From contig JALPQD010000207.1 in NCBI GenBank assembly GCA_023101885.1, positions 1,927,844 through 1,991,843 on the forward strand: DNA of 64,000 nt. The letters are read 5' to 3'. The stretch is from Typhlomys cinereus. Taxonomy: Eukaryota > Chordata > Mammalia > Rodentia > Platacanthomyidae. The notes below the pieces were generated by a model that saw nothing but the letters and a program-made list of their open reading frames with translations, had not been told where the DNA came from and made no database searches. Below, piece after piece: positions 58,870 to 64,000 of the stretch; the first letter of the stretch is position 1, and every line of letters starts with the position of its first letter. Position numbers and translations under genes: made by a program.

Positions 58870-61800
58870 AAGCATCTCAGTGAAGAGTTTCAGTCTACGT
58901 AATGTCCTCCTGTCTGGTACCATCCACAATGAGTGCGGCCTACCACACTGAAGTGTAGCACTCAGCTGAGGGAGGCACTAGCGCCTGAGGTTAAAGGCAG
59001 TTGTCAAGGCTCTCTTAATCAGAGTCTAGTCTGGACCCGTGTTTTCATCCTAAACTGAACTAAAGGCAACCACATGTAATTCAGAGTCTCTATCTGAATT
59101 TGGTGCCTGCCATGCTGAGCAGCCTGATTTTTTTTTTTTTTTTAACTTGACTTCAACACAGAATTGCCACCTATTTATTTTGGAGAGAAAAATTGTTGCC
59201 AGCATTCAGTGAAAGCTAAAGAGATTCCAGCCCAGCGTCCCCAGGCACCTGGGCCTCCTGCTTCAAACAGGAGGTTCCCTTCGTCCCTTGCCTTCTTGCT
59301 GCCTCTCTTCTCCCAGACTCCTCACCTGCCCCCCTTTCTGTGTGAAGTAGCTGCCCGACAGGTGTTTTCTGTCTTCCGTTCTTCTAGCATCTCTAGTCCA
59401 GCATGACTGGAGCGCCCCAAGTCCCACTCTGCTCATCTTGAGGAGACCTTTTGGCTCCCTGAAACCAGTCCAGAGCTCTGCTTTTCCAGTCGTTGGCAGA
59501 ACGACCTTGAGCCTGCCTCTGTATCTCAGCAGGACAAGGTCAGCAGACAAGGCTGTGCGTTAGCACCCTCACACCTGGTACCTCTCGGACCCCACTGCAA
59601 TGCAGCCATTCTGATGGGAGTCAAATGAGTTTAACGGAAAGTCTTTCTTTTCAGCGTCATGCCTCTTTGCCTGCTGGGGGTCTGTCTTCCAGCACAGCTC
59701 TTTCCCACCAAAGTGGCAGCAGCGGCGGGTGGCAGGGGACTGATGCCAGTGCAGTCTTCCCCAGGCAGTGATAGCTGCATCTGAAGTGGAAGGATTGCGC
59801 TGAAAAAGTTGAGAAGCGTCTCCTGGCTGGAAGGGGCTAATTACACGCACTCTTGATACCATGTGGCTTTCCAGAGCCTGAGCGCCACTTTGGCACTGGC
59901 CAGGGTATGATGTTTTCTTTCTGGAAGTTGCTCTATCGTTCTGAAAATTCAGTGAGTGGTCTAGGATATTCATCTGCCGTATTACTTGTGTCATAGGAAG
60001 GAAAGGGGCAGTGCTGTGGGAAAGAGACTCTGGCCCTGTAATCTCGTGTTTTGCTTAAACAGCTTTTTAATTCTGTTAAATCTGAAAGGTGCTCAGTACA
60101 ACTGCTAACAGAAGGAAAAGCTAAGAGAGCTGTCTGAAGCTCACACCTATGTTTTCTCTTTATGGACTTGAACTATGCATGTGACTGAACTGCGCTAGTG
60201 AAATTGTTCCCCTTGAGCAGGACTTGAGGTAACTTTAAGAATGTTGATGTGAATGGTTAGCTGTCTGTTACCCATGGGCTGACTTGGAATTTCTGGTTCC
60301 GGCTTGGATTGTCTCAACCCCTGGCGGGAGAGTTTATGAGGTGTTTCTTACCATCCCGCACCATTTGTTTACATTGCGTTGTTTTCTCTTTGTTTCTGAT
60401 TTGGTTTAACATATTGTCTTCAGATTCCCAACTGCTTATGTATACAGTCACATCTTGCTTTATATTGATGACAGATAAGGACTCAGTTCTTTATCCATGG
60501 ACAGCCTTCTGGATATTTTCCTGTCTCATCCTTGTGTGGCCAGTTGAGAGTAGAGCGAGAAAACCACACCTTGCAGGTCCCACTGCTTGATACCTGGTGC
60601 ACTGTCTCATTTTGCTACTCAGTAGAGTCATGAGGTAGAGGGGGCAAAGGTTCCAAAAGCCCTTTGGCAAGGAAGCAGAAGTCCAGAGTGGATGCAGCTT
60701 GCTGTGTGAAGTGAGGGTGTGTGTCCTGGAATTAGTCAGTAGGGACTGCTGAGCGCCCGCCATGGCTTGCACTGTGGAGACGGTAGGAACACGGTAAGGA
60801 ACGGGACTGCAGTACATGTCTAAGTGGGAAATATCAGTGTACAGTGTGCATGTGTGGGGACGCGTGCCCTGGCCTGCGTATGGCAGTCAGGGCAGCTTCG
60901 TGGGTTGAGTCCTCCTTGTTCCTTCCGCAGGTTCCCAGCATCAAAGCTAGAGCCCCAGGCTTGCACAGAAAGCATTTTCACTGGCTAGCCTCTCCCTGGC
61001 GTACTCATTTTTCATTGCAACTCTTTTTCTTTGTTACTTACTCATTTGCGTTGCGTATCTGGATAGTGAACCCTTTGGCTTGCTCAGTTAGAAAAATCTG
61101 GTCCAGAAGAAGCTAAATCTGCCTGAGTCAGATCAGATAGTGCACTTTTTTCTCCCTGATTCCCTTAGACTGTGTTGCTAAAATCAGACAGTGACATCCC
61201 GGGCATGCAAATGCTGAGAGCACAGACCTCCCTGTGAAGGTTGGATAGCTTTGTGATGGGGCTGTGAGGGGCTGTGGGTCAGAAGCTGGACCTCCCTGTT
61301 AGCTGTGCACTCTGGAGGTAGCTCCTGCCCTTTCCATGCCTCAGTTCTCTTGATCAGAGAAATAGTGTCTCAGTCTTGTCTTTAGGGTGGTCGTGAAGAT
61401 TCGAATGAGTGCAAAGTGCTCAAGAGTTATTTAGTAAACACTCGAGTGCTGCCGAGCTTATGGCTACACAGCACGTCACTTTCCCTGTTCCCCCAGGTAG
61501 GGTTCCGACAGCTCACCAAAGGTGAATTAGTAAGTAACTTCTCTGGGGTTACTACTGCAGGAACATAGCGGTAGATTACTTAAAGGAACATGGGTTGTCA
61601 AAGGCAGCTGCATTGCCGAAGCATCTACCCTAGCATTGTGACAGCTCATGTGGAGTTACCTAAACACCTTCCAGGCACTGCTGCTGATTGGACAATCTTG
61701 TGAATGCGTAGCTTTCAGGAGCTTCTTGAGCTTTGTAAGTTGCCTTTATTTTCGGTATTTCACAAACATCCTCCTGCTCCAGGGAGGAATGTTTCGGATC

Positions 61801-63480
61801 AGAGGAAATCACTGCATAACATTCCATTCCTTCCTTCTTACGCGCTTTCTGTTTCCTCTTCTGACATTTTTTTTCCCTGTGCCTTGCAGGAGGTGATGTA
61901 GATGTTGGATTATTTTCCTCCATCTGTCGCTGAGATTTGGGCCATGTTACAGATTACAAATTCATACATTACATTATAAATCTCTTGGTCTGAGGAGATT
62001 CGCCTTGCGAGTCTCTACAGTACATCGCTCATTGTGAATAGAAGTCTCTCATTACGGGTGAGGAGACTCACTGTAATGACCTCTAGGAGTAGCACAGATG
62101 GTTTGAACTCGGCTTGACACAGGCACATCCCATCCATTTCACATAATATTAGGACCTTGGACCTTTTAAACACAGGTTTTGGCAATGGCTTGTGGTAGCA
62201 GATGTGAGTTCCTTCCTAAGGGACAGGTCTTTAATCAGAAAGATGCCGATGGAACACGCGATAGTCATGATAACGCATCAGTGGATACCATTCTCCTGAC
62301 ACGTAGATTGGTAGCCTATACCTAGTCCTGGGATTTATGCCCTGTAAACTTACAGCTCTTGAAAGTACGTTTTTCCACCCACGCATGGAGACTTTATTCA
62401 AAGCCTTGCCACTGTTGTTTTTACTGTTCTTCCAGATTTTTTCAAAATCTGTTAGGCACTCAAGGGTTAGCATTATATAGTGGAGTCTGTTTAAAGAGGG
62501 TGCACAGTGTTTCTAAGGGATCCTGCTTTCTGCTTCAAGCAAGCGCAACTTGGACTTAGATAGCTAAAGAGATTCTGAAAAAGAAATATTAACAAGGCCC
62601 CACAGCATGAAAAGATGTCGTCACTCACACGAATTGTTTTCTATAAAACAGTGTCGGGCATGGCACTGTGGATGGGAGGCACGACCCCATCTAGCCCACC
62701 GAAGTCCAGAGTCAGTTTCCCACCACAGCTGTCATTGAGCCCCCTCCTTCTGGGGTGCGGTTGCCACTGCCAGGCATCTTCACCGTGTGGCTTCAGTGGG
62801 GTTGGCATGTCCGGCTCAGGCAAAGGGAAACAAGGCTGTGCCACGCCTGCCACTGGGGCCGATACCCTGGTGCTGACAGGAAGGCCGGGGCCACGGTGCT
62901 GCCCCCGACCTGTCAGCCGCACTCACTGCGGAAAGGGTCCCAGGCTGGAGTACTTGCAGGAGAGACAGTTGACCATCCCCAGAAGAAGCTTCATCTTTTC
63001 CGCTTGTACTGTGTTATCATTTTTGTTCATTTAATTTTTTATTCTTGAGCACTTGCATGCCTGTTTACAATTTTAAGTCATTTTCATCCCATATCACCTA
63101 GTTCCATTTCTTTTCCTCCCATTTTGAAAACCAGTCTCCCTGTTTCTTTCATGCCTTCGTGTGTACCTCCCGCTGAGTTTCGTAGTTGCCTGCATCGGCA
63201 TGTTTCTGGGCCTTTGCTGGAGCTTGGACTGTGTATCAGTGGGTGCGCCACCGAAGACAGTGGCTCCCTTTCCCACGGTCAGCCTTAGCCACCAGCGGTC
63301 CCCAGGCAGCTGTGTGCCTTATAAGGTCTTCCGTCTTCCCCCTTCCATGATGAAATGTTCGCAGGCCCCATCTTGTGCAGGTAAACACAGCTGCAGAGAG
63401 TTCACGGGTGCATCCTTCATGCCACGTACAGGGGACACACTGGTGGCATTCTTCCCCTTCCTCCGGTTTTTACAGTCGTA
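58870..63480. other. Intronic DNA, mostly unique
   Basis: A poly(T) run lies at 59129-59143 and a possible MIR at 61330-61480. Short open frames on both strands (for example at 59569-59994 and 62615-63048) have no recognisable domains. Confidence 0.4.
61330..61480 (-). repeat. MIR SINE fragment
   Basis: CATGCCTCAGTTCTCTTGATC, then GGGTGGTCGTGAAGATTCG and TTATTTAGTAAACACTCG, follow the reversed MIR order (TCAGTTTCCTCATCTG, GTTGTGAGGATT, AATAAATG-like). Confidence 0.6.
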
Positions 63481-63486
63481 ACTGCT

Positions 63487-63800
63487 GTCATGGTTTCAAC
63501 GTGAGTTGCCACCACAGACTCATGCTTTTAAATCCTCAGCCGATATTAACGTCTGGGAAGGCCGCGGCACCTTTGGGAAGCGGAGCCTTGTTGGAGGAAG
63601 CCGTGCCGCAGGGGGCGGGCAGGCCAGCCCTGCTCCCTCTTGTTGTCTGCCTGGATGGCTGTGGTGATCTGGACCAGCGTCCGCTGCTGCCCCCAGCCCT
63701 GCCTTCCATGTGTGCTTCCTGCCATAGTTGACTCTGTCCTCTCTGGAACCATAAACCAGATCAATATACCCTTCTATCCCCTGAGTTGTTTATGGCAGAG
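63487..63800 (+). repeat. LTR-like rodent repeat
   Basis: It starts TGTCATGGTTTCAACGTGAG and has CTTTGGGAAGCGGAGCC, TTGTTGGAGGAAGCCGTGCC and, near its end, AACCATAAACCAGATCAATA. This fits a widespread rodent LTR-like family whose 3' half is also at 19780. Confidence 0.55.
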
Positions 63801-63884
63801 CACTGTTTCCCAGAAAAGGAAGGGCCATTGCACCAGAATGGCCTGTCATGGACAGAAGACACTGTTTGCTGGCACTTTGTTGCA

Positions 63885-64000
63885 GTTCGCCGGCATGGTT
63901 CTGATAAATGACCATCAAACGGCTTAAGGGAACAAGGGGTTCATTTCCTTAGGACAGTCTAGTTATAGTTACAGTGTTCAGTCCAGCTTGACGGGAGAGC
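63885..64000 (-). repeat. LTR-like rodent repeat, copy D, cut by the window end
   Basis: GGCATGGTTCTGATAAATGACC and GGCTTAAGGGAACAAGGGG match copy B nearly base for base. The rest lies beyond the window. Confidence 0.65.

Noticed and set aside
60970..61000. Possible LRRC1 exon 3 (AGAAAGCATTTTCA resembles the expected ESISF codons)
   Set aside because: The following bases do not continue the expected reading frame, and there is no acceptor in the right place.

Overview
This window looks like intronic mammalian nuclear DNA, almost certainly from a rodent. It contains one recognisable coding exon. Bases 37694-37811 (+) encode 39 residues of leucine-rich repeats, bounded by a good splice acceptor and donor. 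They match the second coding exon of LRRC1 (LANO), a SCRIB-related scaffold of the LAP family. I did not find exon 1 or exon 3, so 1-37693 is read as part of intron 1 and 37812-64000 as part of intron 2. No bacterial, phage, CRISPR or operon features are present. The open frames elsewhere look like chance frames or frames through microsatellites and transposon remains.

The rodent assignment rests on three kinds of repeat. There are many tRNA-derived, B2-like SINEs carrying long CA/GT runs, several B1-like SINEs, and an Lx-type LINE-1 3' region. The B2-like copies open like mouse B2 (GGGCTGGAGAGRTGGCTCAG) but have a different body and end in an AATTGAATAAATAA tail. This suggests a rodent outside the mouse/rat group. 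A pocket-mouse/kangaroo-rat or jumping-mouse lineage is possible, but I cannot settle it by eye.

Layout. 1-12 kb: a 22-bp minisatellite at the edge, a MIR, old SINEs, one LTR-like element, a G-rich tract and a homeodomain-motif block. 12-20 kb: several young SINEs, one nested in another, a 69-nt purine/pyrimidine-alternating tract and a hAT DNA-transposon remnant. 20-26.5 kb: a long repeat-poor block. 26.5-33.2 kb: two degenerate LINE-1 3' ends, two more nested SINE pairs, a 17-bp minisatellite and a second clear copy of the LTR-like family in reverse. 33.2-44 kb: the LRRC1 exon in a repeat-poor setting, followed by a probable untranslated-region retrocopy with a poly(A) tail. 44-56.3 kb: an Lx-type LINE-1 3' region, a 46-bp tandem duplication, three SINEs with clean target-site duplications, a purine-skewed block and a 13-bp perfect hairpin. 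56.3-64 kb: a CA/GATA array just before it, a MER2-like remnant and two LTR-like elements, the last cut by the window end.

The most informative content besides the exon is the SINE record. Seven copies have readable target-site duplications of about 10-14 bp, and three others sit inside sibling SINEs in the same orientation. I found no evidence of a previously undescribed gene system.
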